Assembly (NCBI RefSeq): GCF_000264995.1
Contig: NW_006767443.1
Coordinates: forward strand, 428,613-492,612
Origin: Punctularia strigosozonata HHB-11173 SS5
Lineage: Eukaryota; Basidiomycota; Agaricomycetes; Corticiales; Punctulariaceae
DNA: 64,000 nucleotides
Reading direction: 5' to 3'
The notes below the pieces were generated by a model. It saw nothing but the letters and a program-made list of their open reading frames with translations. It was not told where the DNA came from and did not search any database. Each line of letters begins with the position of its first letter. Within the stretch, counting starts at the first letter, position 1. Positions 10,951-21,168 of the stretch are shown here, piece after piece. The translations under genes were made by a program, and so were the position numbers.

Positions 10951-11899
10951 ATGATCACCCCTACCGTGTGGCTCATCTCCGGCGCAAATCGCGGAATCGG
11001 TACGCGATAACCGCCTTACCGCCGTTCCTATGTTGACCTAGTCTTGCGTCTCGGCAGGCTTGGGCATCGTGAAAGTGCTCGCGGCTAAGCCGGACACGCT
11101 CGTCTTCGCCGGCGCGCGCAACCCACCCGCCGCGACCGACCTGCACGAGCTCGCGGCGCAGTATCCGGGCAAGGTACACGTCATCTAGCCCGTATCGGGA
11201 GACAGGGCGGGGAATGACGCAGCCGTAGCCGAGATCAAGCGCGTTGCGGGAAGGCTGGATGTCGTGGTAGCGAATGCCGGTGAGCGTGGGATCCATAGCA
11301 TGGAGGACGGCGCAAGGATCTGACGCGCATTTCGCACAGGAATATGCTCTTCAGTCAGCAGAGTGCTAGATGAACCCCCGGACGCATTGAGGGAACATAT
11401 GGAGGTTAGTGTCCCGCTTGCTAGAAATTCCGACCACATATCGCTAATTGTGAACCTTAGGTCAACGTGATAGGCACCCTCGTCTTATTCCAGGCTACGT
11501 ATCCCCTCCTCGTAGCGAGCACCAAGTCCCCCAAGTTCATTCCGATCTCCTCCATTGACGGCAGCCTCACTATCGCTCCGCCCGTACCATACAAACTCTT
11601 CTCATGCTGCGCAAGCAAGGCTGCCGAGAACTGGCTGATCACACGCAAGATGCATTTCGATCATGAAAGCGATGGCCTCGGGTGCGTGCTCATTGATTCA
11701 TGGACGTACGCTAGGCAATGGCCTCATGTTTGCTCTACGTAGTCGTGTTGGGTATGCATCCAGCTGCCGCGGAGACGGGGATGGGTACGCCAACTCCAGT
11801 TTCTCTGATCAGCCTGAGACGCTGATGTGAACGATCGTCAGCCGATGCGCTGCGCGAGAACGTTGGAGGCAATATGACGGCAAGCGGCTCGAATGGTGA
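10951..11899 (+). pseudogene. SDR copy 3, decayed
   Basis: Exon order and most splice sites match the intact copies, beginning MITPTVWLISGANRGIG. Three lesions argue against function. An in-frame TAG at 11186-11188 stands where the sisters have the Lys of the HxVKLVSG region. The catalytic Tyr of YCASK is Cys (TGC at 11605-11607, reading CCASK). The last exon has lost most of its middle: it keeps only the start (ADALRENVGG) and a few end codons around the TGA at 11897-11899. An extra codon is present after ENW. It is a host pseudogene of the same subfamily as copies 1, 2 and 5. Confidence 0.88.
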
Positions 11900-12389
11900 T
11901 CATCGTGATCAAACACGTTACCATACCTGCATATGTGAGATGGCCTGTAGCCTAGTGGGACGATCAGCCCTCGTGGTTGATGGACGCTGATTTGCGCGCA
12001 CGGCCCTCAGCATAACGAGGCGTAAAACTCAGCAGGACCTATAACATTTCAGTAGGCGGAGCGCAATGTGCATCGTGTTCTTGCCGCAATGATTATAATG
12101 ATCATTGTATTTGAGTTGGTATCCCTTGCGCCAACGTTCTCTGAGGAGGAAAGGTTCATGTGTAGAAGTCAATGGCACTAGCGTGTGACGTGTTCGCAAG
12201 TGCGTTTGTACCGGAGGTTAGTCGTTCACCGTTTGACCATAGCGAAATGCTATGCAACACCTCGGACAGATGAACATCAGATATCATCAGCGATAGAAAA
12301 CATCAGACTAATTCCGGGATCTCTAAATATGGATGTTGGGCGGAAAATTTGCCCATCCGGTATAATCCGGTATACGTTCGCGACAGGGG
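11900..12389. other. Intergenic, nothing recognised
   Basis: About 490 bp between the decayed SDR copy 3 and the disrupted membrane-protein locus. No coding or structural feature stands out. Confidence 0.55.
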
Positions 12390-13160
12390 TCATGCACCGG
12401 CCATGATCGCCAGAAACTGGGAGAGGGCATGCGTCAGATTGACGGCTACCTCCCTGTCAGCAGCCTGGGCGGCGAGAGCGTCGCTGTCCGCGCTCAGCGG
12501 AGGCCGGTTCGGCGCGGAGCACAGTTCGAATCGTTGACCGCCGCCGTTCGCGTACGAAGGAAAACCTCCTGCCAACGAGCGACCGGATCGGTACCGAGAG
12601 CGTCTCTTGAGAGTGCTTCGGGAATTGAGAGCGTCCAGGTTCAGGACCCGGGGGGCGGCCCGCGGTTATCGGATGCCACAGAGGTGGGTACAGCAACGCA
12701 TCCTCGGCTTGATCGTGCTCTAGCAGTTTGCCATGAAGTTTCTTCTGCCGCCGCGTACGTTTCTGTACATCCGAACAGCAAGTGCGAGTGCGGCGAGGAC
12801 TATGATTGATCCAACGACGACACCACCTGCGACGAGGCCTGAACGTATCGTATGCCCATCGATGTGACCATTGCCCGAAACCCTACACAGGGGTGTTGGT
12901 TGGCGGAGCGGAAGCAGCGGTAAGAGCATCATTGCCACTGTCAGACGCCGTCGTCGAAACAGGGATTGTTATGAGACTGGCGGCGTGTTTGGAAAGCGTG
13001 ATGGTGTGTTCGAAGGTCGTCATCAGAGGGGGCCGGGTTGTAGAGAGCGCTTCGGTCAATGAAGGTAGTGCGAAGATAGCACGAATGCGAAGCACCTGAC
13101 CTGAGAGCAATGTTTGAGAAAGATCCGCAAAGTCTGCTGGCGGAGCGTACCTCATAGGAA
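12390..13160 (-). pseudogene. Disrupted Ser/Thr-rich single-span membrane protein (relative of the 9182-10036 gene)
   Basis: The pieces occur in the right order on the minus strand but not in one frame. First comes a Ser/Thr-rich segment (13155 to about 12890). Then comes the hydrophobic span SGLVAGGVVVGSIIVLAALA with a basic flank (about 12880-12730). Then a tail contains LLYPPLWHPITAGRPPGPEP and, in a further frame, FPSYANGGGQRFE near 12560-12520. The frame changes between the ectodomain and the span, again just after the span near 12740, and again in the tail. The PIRSL motif and the proline-rich tail recall the intact gene at 9182. Unannotated introns could explain one shift but hardly all three, so I favour a pseudogene. 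Start and end are approximate. Confidence 0.55.
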
Positions 13161-13678
13161 CATAAAGCTGCTCTTGTCAAATTGTACGTAGTAAACCGTA
13201 GGAGGGGCCTTCTCGGAGCAAGATGTTTCCAAGTCCTAGTACTATTCATATGTAAGTATCGCAGCACGCTGATGATGATGCGCCCAAGATCTTTCTAGCA
13301 AGGACAACAGCATAGAAGACGATCTTCACTCCTCTTTTTTGTTTGAAAGGGTAGCAACCGGTCGAGAACACGCTGCATGCAAGTGATGCTAACAATGTAA
13401 CTATATATAGCCAGATCGTTGATCATAAGGATTCACATGGTGCTGCTGTATTGTTGGCGGGGCAGTCGGGCTTCTGTTGTGATGTCGCTCGAACTTGTGA
13501 GAGGAGCGCTTCGCTCCGCGGTGGTATGGGCAAGTAATCGAGGAATCGTATATGCGCATCGACACCCAGGCTGTGGCATTTCGAACAGTAACCATGCTGC
13601 GCACGGACGTATTCTTGACACTGATACACCCATGAGGGATAACAAGCACGCTGTGACAAGGTTGTTGCGACAAGCCGT
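13161..13678. other. Intergenic, nothing firmly recognised
   Basis: This stretch is upstream of the disrupted membrane-protein locus and downstream of SDR copy 4. A GATGATGATGCGCCCA block near 13275 resembles GCTGATGCGCCCA near 10315, upstream of the related intact gene, which suggests the duplicated unit includes some 5' sequence. Confidence 0.5.
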
Positions 13679-14756
13679 TCACCATGGGTTCTTTGCTCCG
13701 TCGAAGTTCATGAACTGGCCGCCCTCGTTCTCGCGCGTGGCATTGTCGATCACATTCAGCAGCAGCCGCGCGGTCTCGTCGACAGTCTTGACCGGAATAG
13801 CACCTATCCTCTCGTCGTGCTCCGCGCCGCGCGTGCCTGCAACCACCGATATCAGTTTATCGGCACGGGAAGACACAAAGACGAGCTGACTCATGTTAGT
13901 GTCGGCTGCGCCGGGGCAGATCGGAAATACAACTATACAGGAAGGAGTTGTCCGTCAGGAGTCGATAGAGCCAAACCATCAAACCCAACGATACGGGGAC
14001 ACGCACTCAGCCCATCCTCCTCATGCTCGTGGTGCAGCTTGCGCGCCAAGTAGTTTCCGGCCGCCTTCGAGATCCCGTACGGACCGAGCGGGAACGGCAG
14101 GGCTGCCCCGAACTGGATCCCCCCGCCCTGTGAGGAGATCATGACGAACTTTGGCGCGGGCGAGCTCGCTTTGAGGAGGGGCAGCGCTGCCTTGAACAAC
14201 ACGAACGGGCCGATGGCGTTTATCTGAGAAGAGCGAGCAACGGCGGCGATCAGCACACCACACGGAACCGGACCCAACCTCTCCTTGCAGGGCTACAATG
14301 CGCACCTCGAAATGCTTTCTGAGATCCTCTTCGGACGCCTCGTGTAACGGTCCCCAGGCTTGGTTCATACCTGTCGACTCGCCTCAGCGTCACTCTTCTT
14401 GGATTTGACTAGATTCTCACCAGCGTTGGCAATGACGACGTCCAGCCGGCCGACCCTCTCCTTGATCAACGCAACAGCTTCTTCGTTGCCTCGAGCATCG
14501 GCCGAGATCAGCTTCACGAGGTGTAGCTTGCCAGGCCGCTCGGCAGCAAGTGCGTTGAGGTCCTTTGCAGCCTCAGGATCACGGGCGCCCGCGAATACGA
14601 CGGTGTTTTCACGGGCTGATAGCGCCTTCACCAGCCCGAAACCTTCATGAGGTACGGTGAGCTATCAGCTGTGATGCCGTCCGTGAACGGTGTGTCTAAC
14701 AAGAACTCACCGATTCCGCGATTCGATCCAGATACCAAGTAAACGACGGGTGTCAT
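13679..14756 (-). CDS. Classical SDR, copy 4 (intact, second subfamily)
   Basis: The start ATG is at 14756 (MTPVVYLVSGSNRGIG) and the stop TGA at 13681-13679. Conserved parts in order are the glycine motif SGSNRGIG, GFGLVKALSARENTVVFAGA, LDVVIANAG, SEEDLRKHFE, INAIGPFVLFKAALPLLKAS, the active-site YGISK and the tail GGQFMNFDGAKNPW. All splice sites are GT-AG and the frame is continuous. It groups with copy 6 (23582) and the relic at 25079 by HFE/FKAALPLL and the NPW tail, apart from the QATY/EW-type copies 1, 2, 3 and 5. It lies head-to-head with copy 5, with 1.5 kb between. Its last intron is 54 nt and open in frame (see findings). Confidence 0.92.
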
Positions 14757-16303
14757 GCTCGCTAGTACTTCGATCCCACCGGCGTACGGCTGCGCGGAAG
14801 GGTGATCTGCAAGAGAAGGCCAAGCTCTTCCCTGTGCCTTATGAACGTGCTACACGTGCAGGGCCCGGCGCAAATTCTCAGCATCCTGACGTGTTCGGCG
14901 CGTTCGTCGGTCTATGGGCGACAAGTATTGGGGCGGTTCACAAAACAGAACGCCGGCGGATGATAAAGTACAGGTCCGTGCACTCCATTTCGAATGTGAG
15001 GTGTTCAGAGATGGGGCGCAGCCGCAAAGCGTTATCGTATGCTGTCGGTATACTTTGACGCGGCGCTCCCATGGTGTCGGGTTCGCCACTGCGCTGGCAG
15101 AGTGGCAACGGCCGCAGGCGCCCCAGCGAAGAAGGGCTGGCGCCTAACTTAACTGTGGAGACGCCGAGCTAGACCCTCGTGGCTGTGTATGCTGTGCACT
15201 CGACCTCCCGGGCCTCCGACGTCGTTTGTGCTACGGATTGTACCCCCATACATTCATTTGCCTTGTCTTTTATCGGTCCAGCTCTGCTTCTTGGATATGG
15301 TTTACCTACGTGGTAATCGACTGAACGGACGAACGGATGAATAACACGATCAGGCTTTCAATCTGATCCGCTCTGATTAGCGGGATACAGACCGATTACA
15401 ATCGTAGCCGGTCCAGACGGGCTCCGTGTCTACACGCTATCATTATCATGACAGGGCTCGCCCTTGCAAAGCTCTTTTGGCGAGGGGGGGGGAGGTGCCC
15501 ACCAGCAGTTGCCCGACATCGCCGGTGGACGAGCTATTTGCTCATCCTCTTGACGTGTCCGGCGTGGGCGTTCGCCTGACAAACCAGGTTTTCCAGGTTT
15601 TCATGAATCGGTGAGCCCTTCCTGGTCTCCATGTCAATCGCCGTTAAACGTTAAGTACGCATACACTCACAACGAGTTAAGGGCAGCCAAAAGTTGATGA
15701 CGTCACGCGTACGCGACCCGTGGACGCGCCGCGTATATAGGCTCAGTACGCGACTCATGCTTTCTGCGCGCGCAAATATTCAGGACGCCCTCCATTAACT
15801 ACGACTCAACGATACCAGAACACTGCGGAGGACACGTTGAGCTTGCCAATGATCCTACCAACGACTGTGCACGTTGGCCTCCTCCAAGAGGTGTCGTCCT
15901 CCCTCCCGCGGGCACGATGCGCATGACTACTGGTCGTGTAATGTCCATTAAACACGCTGTCCGAAAGCTCTCCCATGCTACGAGAACACGCGAGCATCGG
16001 CAGCCGTCCGCCCTGCCGGCAGACCTCGATCGAACGCATGCCCGGTATGCCCGAGCATTATAGGCTGAGGACATCAAGGCAGCGTCCCGTAGACCCATAA
16101 ATTCGAGCTATCTTTGAGGCTGACGTGGACACCATGCCGAGACAGAGGCGTTGCTGCTGACTGATCGGTCCATACGGCGATTGTGAAGGCCAAGCGGGCC
16201 TATTTAAGTCGCCCGAATCGCCCTTGGGACGACATCCTGACTCTTTTGGACTCTTCGCGTTTTGAAATCCCTACACAACGACACCTCGCCTTCCCAACTA
16301 TAA
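14757..16303. other. Intergenic between divergent SDR copies 4 and 5
   Basis: About 1.5 kb shared by two divergent promoters. A perfect TGACGTCA lies near 15.7 kb with TATATA ~30 bp beyond it. The last 250 bp resemble the promoter of the decayed copy 2. No coding region is supported; open frames at 15799-16098 and 14690-15058 have no family resemblance. Confidence 0.6.
15698..15739 (+). promoter_or_regulatory. CRE-type palindrome TGACGTCA with downstream TATATA
   Basis: TGACGTCA (15698-15705) is the consensus site of ATF/CREB bZIP factors, which in fungi often serve stress regulators such as Atf1. TATATA is at 15734-15739, a normal spacing for a core promoter reading rightward. The nearest plus-strand gene is SDR copy 5, with its ATG 565 bp further on, so either a long leader or another short transcript would start here. 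The motif match is certain; the function is inferred. Confidence 0.45.
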
Positions 16304-17376
16304 ATGCCGAGCAACTCCACCGTCTGGCTCGTCTCTGGCGCAAATCGCGGAATCGGTTCGTAGATTCCCATCCTCCGGATTTTTGTTTGTTTGTGATATA
16401 AACACCTGAGCGCGCAGGTCTCGCTATCGTCGCGGTTCTAGCTGCGAAACCAGACACGGTCGTGTTCGCCGGCGCTCGCGACCCGGACCGAGCCAAAGAC
16501 CTGCACGCTCTGGCGGAGAGACACCCGGGAAAGCTGCACGTCGTCAAGCTGGTCTCCGGTGATAGACAGGGGAACGAAGCGGCGGTGGCCGAGATCAAGC
16601 GGGTTGCGGGCGGGCTGAATGTCGTCGTGGCGAACGCCGGTGAGGGCGAGACATATCATCCGGGTTAGGGTAGAGAGTGATGATAGCGCTCAGGAATCTG
16701 TTCCTCGGTCAACCGGGTGCTCGACGAGGCCCCCGAGGCGGTTCGGGAACACATGGAGGTCTGTTTTCCACACGCTGTACCCCCCGAGCGTTGATTGACC
16801 GGTAGAGTCGTACCCAGGTGAACCTCATCGGCACGCTCGTGCTTTTCCAGGCGACGTACGCGCTCCTCGTCGCGAGCACCACGTCGCCCAAGTTCATTCC
16901 CGTGTCCTCGATCGGTGGCAGTCTGATCGCGGCGCCGCCCGTCCCGATGAAGCTCTTCGTGTACGGCGCGAGCAAGGCTGCTGAGAACTGGATGACGCGC
17001 AAGATCCACTTTGAATACGAGAGCGACGGGCTCGGTGAGAGTCGTGTTTTCGCTTTGCTTTTACCGAGGATCTTTCGATGGTGCAAGTATTGACGCTGGC
17101 TTTTCGGCTATAGTTGCGTTCGCGATGCACCCCGGTCCTGTGCAGACCGATATGGGTACGTGGTCCGAGTGGGTCTATTCTGGAGGCGGATCTCGGACTC
17201 ATGGATATGCCGGCCCAGCTGATGCGTTGAGCGAGAAGGAAGAGCTGATGGCGACCTTGGATTACGTCCCTGCGGACGCTGTCGCGAACGGGATAGTTGC
17301 CCAGATTGAGGCCGCGACGCGCGATAACGCCGGAGGGCAGTTCTTGCAGTATGACGGAAGACGACTCCCGTGGTAA
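16304..17376 (+). CDS. Classical SDR, copy 5 (intact)
   Basis: Six exons (16304-16355, 16418-16639, 16694-16758, 16818-17034, 17114-17155, 17219-17376) total 756 nt, exon for exon the same sizes as copy 1. Cofactor motif SGANRGIG, VVVANAG, active-site YGASK and the end GGQFLQYDGRRLPW are all present. A TATTTAA lies about 100 bp upstream of the start. The last intron (17156-17218) is 63 nt with no stop in frame, so a retained form would add 21 residues. Function is inferred only at family level: NAD(P)-dependent oxidoreductase of unknown substrate. Confidence 0.93.
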
Positions 17377-17963
17377 TGATTTCAAGGAGGGAGATGGAAA
17401 GGCGAGCGTTATCAATGGATCGTGTCATTAGTAGTGGCATTCCGTAGATCTCCTCCCCCAAGCAAAGTGCTCTTCACTAGCCCCAGTGTGCGTTCGACCC
17501 GATCCTTGGGTCGTATGTCGGCTCCCGCAAATATTACCAGAGCGTCTCGTCGTCAATAGTCCATAAGAGACAAGTTCCAGCAAAGCAAGGTAAGACTCAA
17601 GCCCGCGCCTGACGTGGTGTGAGAGCGCTGAAGATAACCACGTGGGTGGCGGCGACTATTTGCCATCAATTTTTGCGCCACTAGCCTCCTCCTTGGAGCC
17701 GTCCTTGCCCAAGTACTTAGCTCAAGCTTGGTGCTAAACGTCCTAGCCTCCTCCTCCTCCTCCCCCATAGGTCCTTATCATCACGGCGACCTCAGCTCGC
17801 TCCCGCTCTCCCCTCCGCACGAACACGGCGCGCTCGACCTAATCAGTCTCCCGAGGCCCTACCGTTCTTCCTCGGGCAGTAGCACAGAACCGGATCTACT
17901 CGCTCACATCGTATATATAATCTGCACCCGAGTCCACCACACGTCAACGCGTAACGCGACACG
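17377..17963. other. Intergenic, promoter of the SLC35F-type gene
   Basis: This stretch of 587 bp holds a pyrimidine-rich segment from about 17745 to 17830 and a TATATATAA at about 17912-17920, roughly 45 bp before the ATG. I see no gene. Confidence 0.6.
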
Positions 17964-19677
17964 ATGCACCCGAACACCGCCTCCGAGGACGTGAAGACCC
18001 CGCTCGACAAGCGCTCCTTATCTGACGAGGGCCCTCCCGAATACAACAGCCTCCCTAACGAGCAGGGAGCAACTGCAACAGCACCACGGGAACGCCCGCC
18101 GATTGTATACGACTCGATCCCCGACTTCTTCGCGAGCGTCTGGCGCCGTTTCGCGAGCCTGTGGACGCGTCGCTTCGTGCTCAGCCTGTTGGCAGGCCAG
18201 GTGGTGTCGCTCTGTATCACCTGCACGAACGTGACCACGACGGAGCTCGTCAGTCGGAACTGGAGCTTGCCCACGACGCAGACGTTCTTCTTGTAAGCCT
18301 CTCTCGCCGTTTTCCCCATCACTTATCTGGACCTGGAGGGACTGATGGCAGTCGCGATATCCAGGTACTTCTCCCTGCTATGCGTGTATACGCCATATAC
18401 GATGTACAAATATGGCTTGAAGGGATGGGCGAACATGGTGTTCCGCGATGGCTGGAAATGTGCGTTCATATATCGCGTCGATCGGACCTGTGCTCACCCG
18501 GATCCAACAGACTTCTTCCTCGCCGCTTGCGATGTCGAAGGCAACTTCCTCGTCGTTAAAGCGTACGAATACACGACCCTGCTCTCCTGCATGCTTCTTG
18601 ACGCGTACGTCTTCTCACGCTTTGGCTTTACTGTCATGGGATGAACTGGCTAAACCTGGCGCTCCGCACGTTAATATATATAGATGGGCGATCCCGGTCT
18701 GCCTGTTCTTCTGCTGGGTGTATATGCGGACGAAGTACCACTACACCCAAATCATCGTGCGTTCTCTACCCTCCCTCCTTTTCTGACTTGTATCGCGATC
18801 CTGACCACGAGCGAACGTAATAGGGTGTGCTGATCTGCGTCGCCGGCCTCGGCATGCTCGTCGCTTCCGACCATCTTACCGATAAGGACTACTCCGCGCT
18901 CAATATGGCCAAGGGCGATGTCTTCATGATCGTCGGCGCGACGCTGTACGGCTTCAGTGCGTATCATCTCGCTCCAGCTCTTGAGGGCGTTTTCCCCACG
19001 ATATTCACCTCGCGTATGTTCCTTAGCCAACGCGACGGAGGAGTTTTTCGTGCGCAAGCGCCCGCTGTACGAGGTCGTCGGCCAGATGGGCCTCTGGGGC
19101 ACGCTCATCAACGGGATCCAGGCGGCCGGCCTGGAGCACAAGGACATGACGAAAGCCAGCTGGAACGGAATGACCAGTACGCATATACATGCTCATACCT
19201 TCATCAACCCGGACCCATGCTGAGAACGTTCGCTTCGGCAGTCGGCTTGTTGATCGCATATACGGCCGCGATGTTCATCCTCTACACCGTCGCGCCGCTC
19301 CTGTACCGCATGGCCTCGTCGGCGTACTACAACCTCAGCTTGCTTTCCAGCGATTTTTACGGACTGCTCTTCGGTATGCTCGTGCTATCACATTCCTCCG
19401 TCCATGGTATGCTGACTAGGGATATGCATATAGGCCTGTTCCTGTTCCATTACAAGCCTTACTGGCTGTACTTCATCGCCTTTGCCGTCGTCATCGTTGG
19501 GCTCGTTGTTTATTTCTGGCATTCGACGCGTGAGTGCCGATTGTTAGATTCTTGCGGTCTTGATGCTGACGTCGATCGTGTGCAGCCGAGGAGCAAGGCG
19601 AGCTCGACATCCAGGCGCCGGAATACGTCCAGCGCAGGCAGGGCCTTGTGGCCGATGCCAACACATCTACTGTCTAA
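17964..19677 (+). CDS. SLC35F1/F2-type membrane transporter (DUF914 family)
   Basis: Nine exons can be followed from ATG 17964 to TAA 19675-19677. After a ~70-residue polar N-terminus come VLSLLAGQVVSLCITCTNVT, YFFLAACDVEGNFLVVKAYEYT, WAIPVCLFFCWVYMRTKY, GVLICVAGLGMLVASD, KGDVFMIVGATLYGFS, TNATEEFFVRKRPLYEVVGQ, a hydrophobic pair around LLIAYTAAMFILYT, and FYGLLFGLFLFHYKPYW. The DVEGNF and TEEF(F)V motifs are typical of the SLC35F1/F2/F6 branch of the drug/metabolite transporter superfamily, predicted to have about ten membrane spans. The cargo of fungal members is not established. Gene and frame look intact; it separates SDR copies 5 and 6 and has no evident link to them. Confidence 0.9.
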
Positions 19678-20202
19678 AATGTCATGAATATCAATCGACC
19701 AGTTCATGTATTCTCTCTGCCTCATTGCTGGTGTTGTAATGTTCTGTTAGCGTCTTCTTTGCTACGATTGCTGGGTTTTTGTTGGGAATGAGGTACACGC
19801 GCGCGATGGTTAGACCGCAGATATATTTGTTTAGATTCGAACGTCGAAATATCGACGAGGTAATGAATGAATGTACGACTTTCATGTAGCTTTTAGTGCA
19901 AAGGACAAGGTTCGCGTCCGGCGACCACTCGGCCGCGGAGTCGACGCGCGGATCCGCTGAGTAACTACTGTAATTTTCCGACCGTCCCCTGTCCCCACCT
20001 ACCTGCGAACTAAACCTATTCGCCCATTTGTCCCCTGTCCCCTTCCGGTTTTTTGCCCAATTACTGACCGTGGGAGACGCATGGTCTGACCGTGAGAGTG
20101 TTTAAACTGATCGAGGATCACTTGGTGAACTTCCCACGGGCCCGAACTAAAAACTACAGTATTAAGTTGCCTCTTCCTCTCCTTCCGCGATTACATCTAC
20201 AC

Positions 20203-20257
20203 AGTACATCCCGTCGACGCCGCGCGCGATCAGCGTTCCGCCTCGACGGGATGTACT
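20203..20257. repeat. 15-bp perfect inverted repeat
   Basis: AGTACATCCCGTCGA (20203-20217) is repeated exactly as its reverse complement at 20243-20257, with a 25-nt GC-rich spacer. It lies about 45 bp upstream of a TATA box and 173 bp upstream of an ATG. It may be an operator for a dimeric regulator or the end of a small lost element; no flanking duplication is seen. Confidence 0.75.
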
Positions 20258-20300
20258 CATAGTTGATACACCTCTTCCGCCCCTTCCGCTCTCGAATGCG

Positions 20301-20308
20301 TATAAAAC
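20301..20308 (+). promoter_or_regulatory. TATA box of the gene at 20430
   Basis: TATAAAAC at 20301-20308 lies 129 bp before the ATG at 20430, with a pyrimidine-rich tract between, a common arrangement in basidiomycete promoters. Confidence 0.5.
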
Positions 20309-20429
20309 TCCAGCCATCCGGACGTTTTGCTCTCTAACATTCTTGTTCTTAGCGTCACTGCACAGCTACTTCTCCCGCCAAAGCCCCTCTATCTGCATAC
20401 CTCTTCCCTTTACATCTACAATAACAAGA

Positions 20430-21072
20430 ATGTTCACCGCCGCGCTCGAGTGTTCCAACATGATGACCTCCTCTGCCTCTGTCTCTGTGGAATACTTTGA
20501 GCTGGCGCAGTACTACTCCCATGTCTTGGCCCGTGTGGTGAGCCCAGAATCCCTTCCCTCCACATCCCCTTTCCATAGCTTCACACATGTTCTGACTTGA
20601 AGTTTTCTGTCCAGGATCGCCTCGCGCAAGATGTCGTCGACGCTCTCTGGCAGGAGGTCGACGCTCTCAGCCGTGTCCTCGATCACAAGACCGAGGACGG
20701 CGCGATGGTGCTGGAGGAAGCGGAAGCGGCATACAACGATCTGGTCTCTCTGCACCTATCCCAGGGCATCGACGTTGTCGCTCTCTGCGCGGCGTCATTG
20801 TACGCAGAGGACGAGGAGCAGCCCAGCGACGAAGACACCGCGCCCTCTGCCACCTCCTACGGGGGCATGACGTGCTCTGAGTCGCAGCTCCTCGCGGCCG
20901 TCGCTGCTAACCCTTCCTTCGACTACATGGAGGCCGCTGAGATCTACGTGGAGATCTACGGGGTACGTTCGCCCCTCTGCTTCCATGTCTCCGCCATGCT
21001 GACCTCGGATATCATCAGGAGGAGTTCAAGGACTTCGTTTACCAAGTCCTGTCGAGGGCTGGCTGGCTCTGA
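20430..21072 (+). CDS. Unrecognised small acidic protein
   Basis: I read three exons: 20430-20536 or close to it, one beginning after the acceptor near 20614, and a last one from about 21018 to the TGA at 21070-21072. The protein is about 175 residues: it starts MFTAALECSNMMTSSASVSV, is largely helical and acidic (DALWQEVDALSRVLDHKTEDG, a QPSDEDTAPS linker, FDYMEAAEIYVEIYGEEFKDF) and ends VLSRAGWL. Both introns have GT-AG ends and keep the frame. I recognise no domain, signal peptide or membrane span. The promoter has a TATA box and a 15-bp inverted repeat; the sequence just after the stop is rich in hairpins. The splice consistency makes a real gene likely, but its role is unknown. Confidence 0.55.
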
Positions 21073-21092
21073 GCCGGCCGGTCGTCGCGAGC

Positions 21093-21168
21093 CCCTCGGG
21101 TACATCGCCCGAGGGTCTTGGGGACGCTGAGCGCGCGTCCTGCAGGCGCCGTGCCTTCTCGCGCTCAG
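21093..21168 (+). other. Hairpins following the gene at 20430
   Basis: CCCTCGGG (21093-21100) pairs exactly with CCCGAGGG (21108-21115) around a 7-nt loop. CTGAGCGCG (21127-21135) pairs with CGCGCTCAG (21160-21168). They start 20 bp after the stop codon and would lie in the 3' UTR. They could stabilise or help terminate the transcript; that is inference. Confidence 0.5.

Larger units (their letters stand above)
19678..20429. other. Intergenic, promoter of the gene at 20430
   Basis: This 752-bp stretch contains two GTCCCCTGTCCCC blocks (about 19985 and 20030), a 15-bp perfect inverted repeat (20203-20257) and a TATAAAA (20301). No coding region is seen. Confidence 0.6.

Noticed and set aside
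12390-13160. Disrupted membrane-protein locus as an intact multi-exon gene
   Set aside because: Three separate frame changes would each need an intron, and at least two have no usable donor and acceptor in the right phase.
5815-17376. Aflatoxin-like pathway, because SDR, AKR and P450 resemble norsolorinic reductase, NorB and OrdA
   Set aside because: These names come from distant family similarity in Ascomycete pathways; substrate cannot be carried over.
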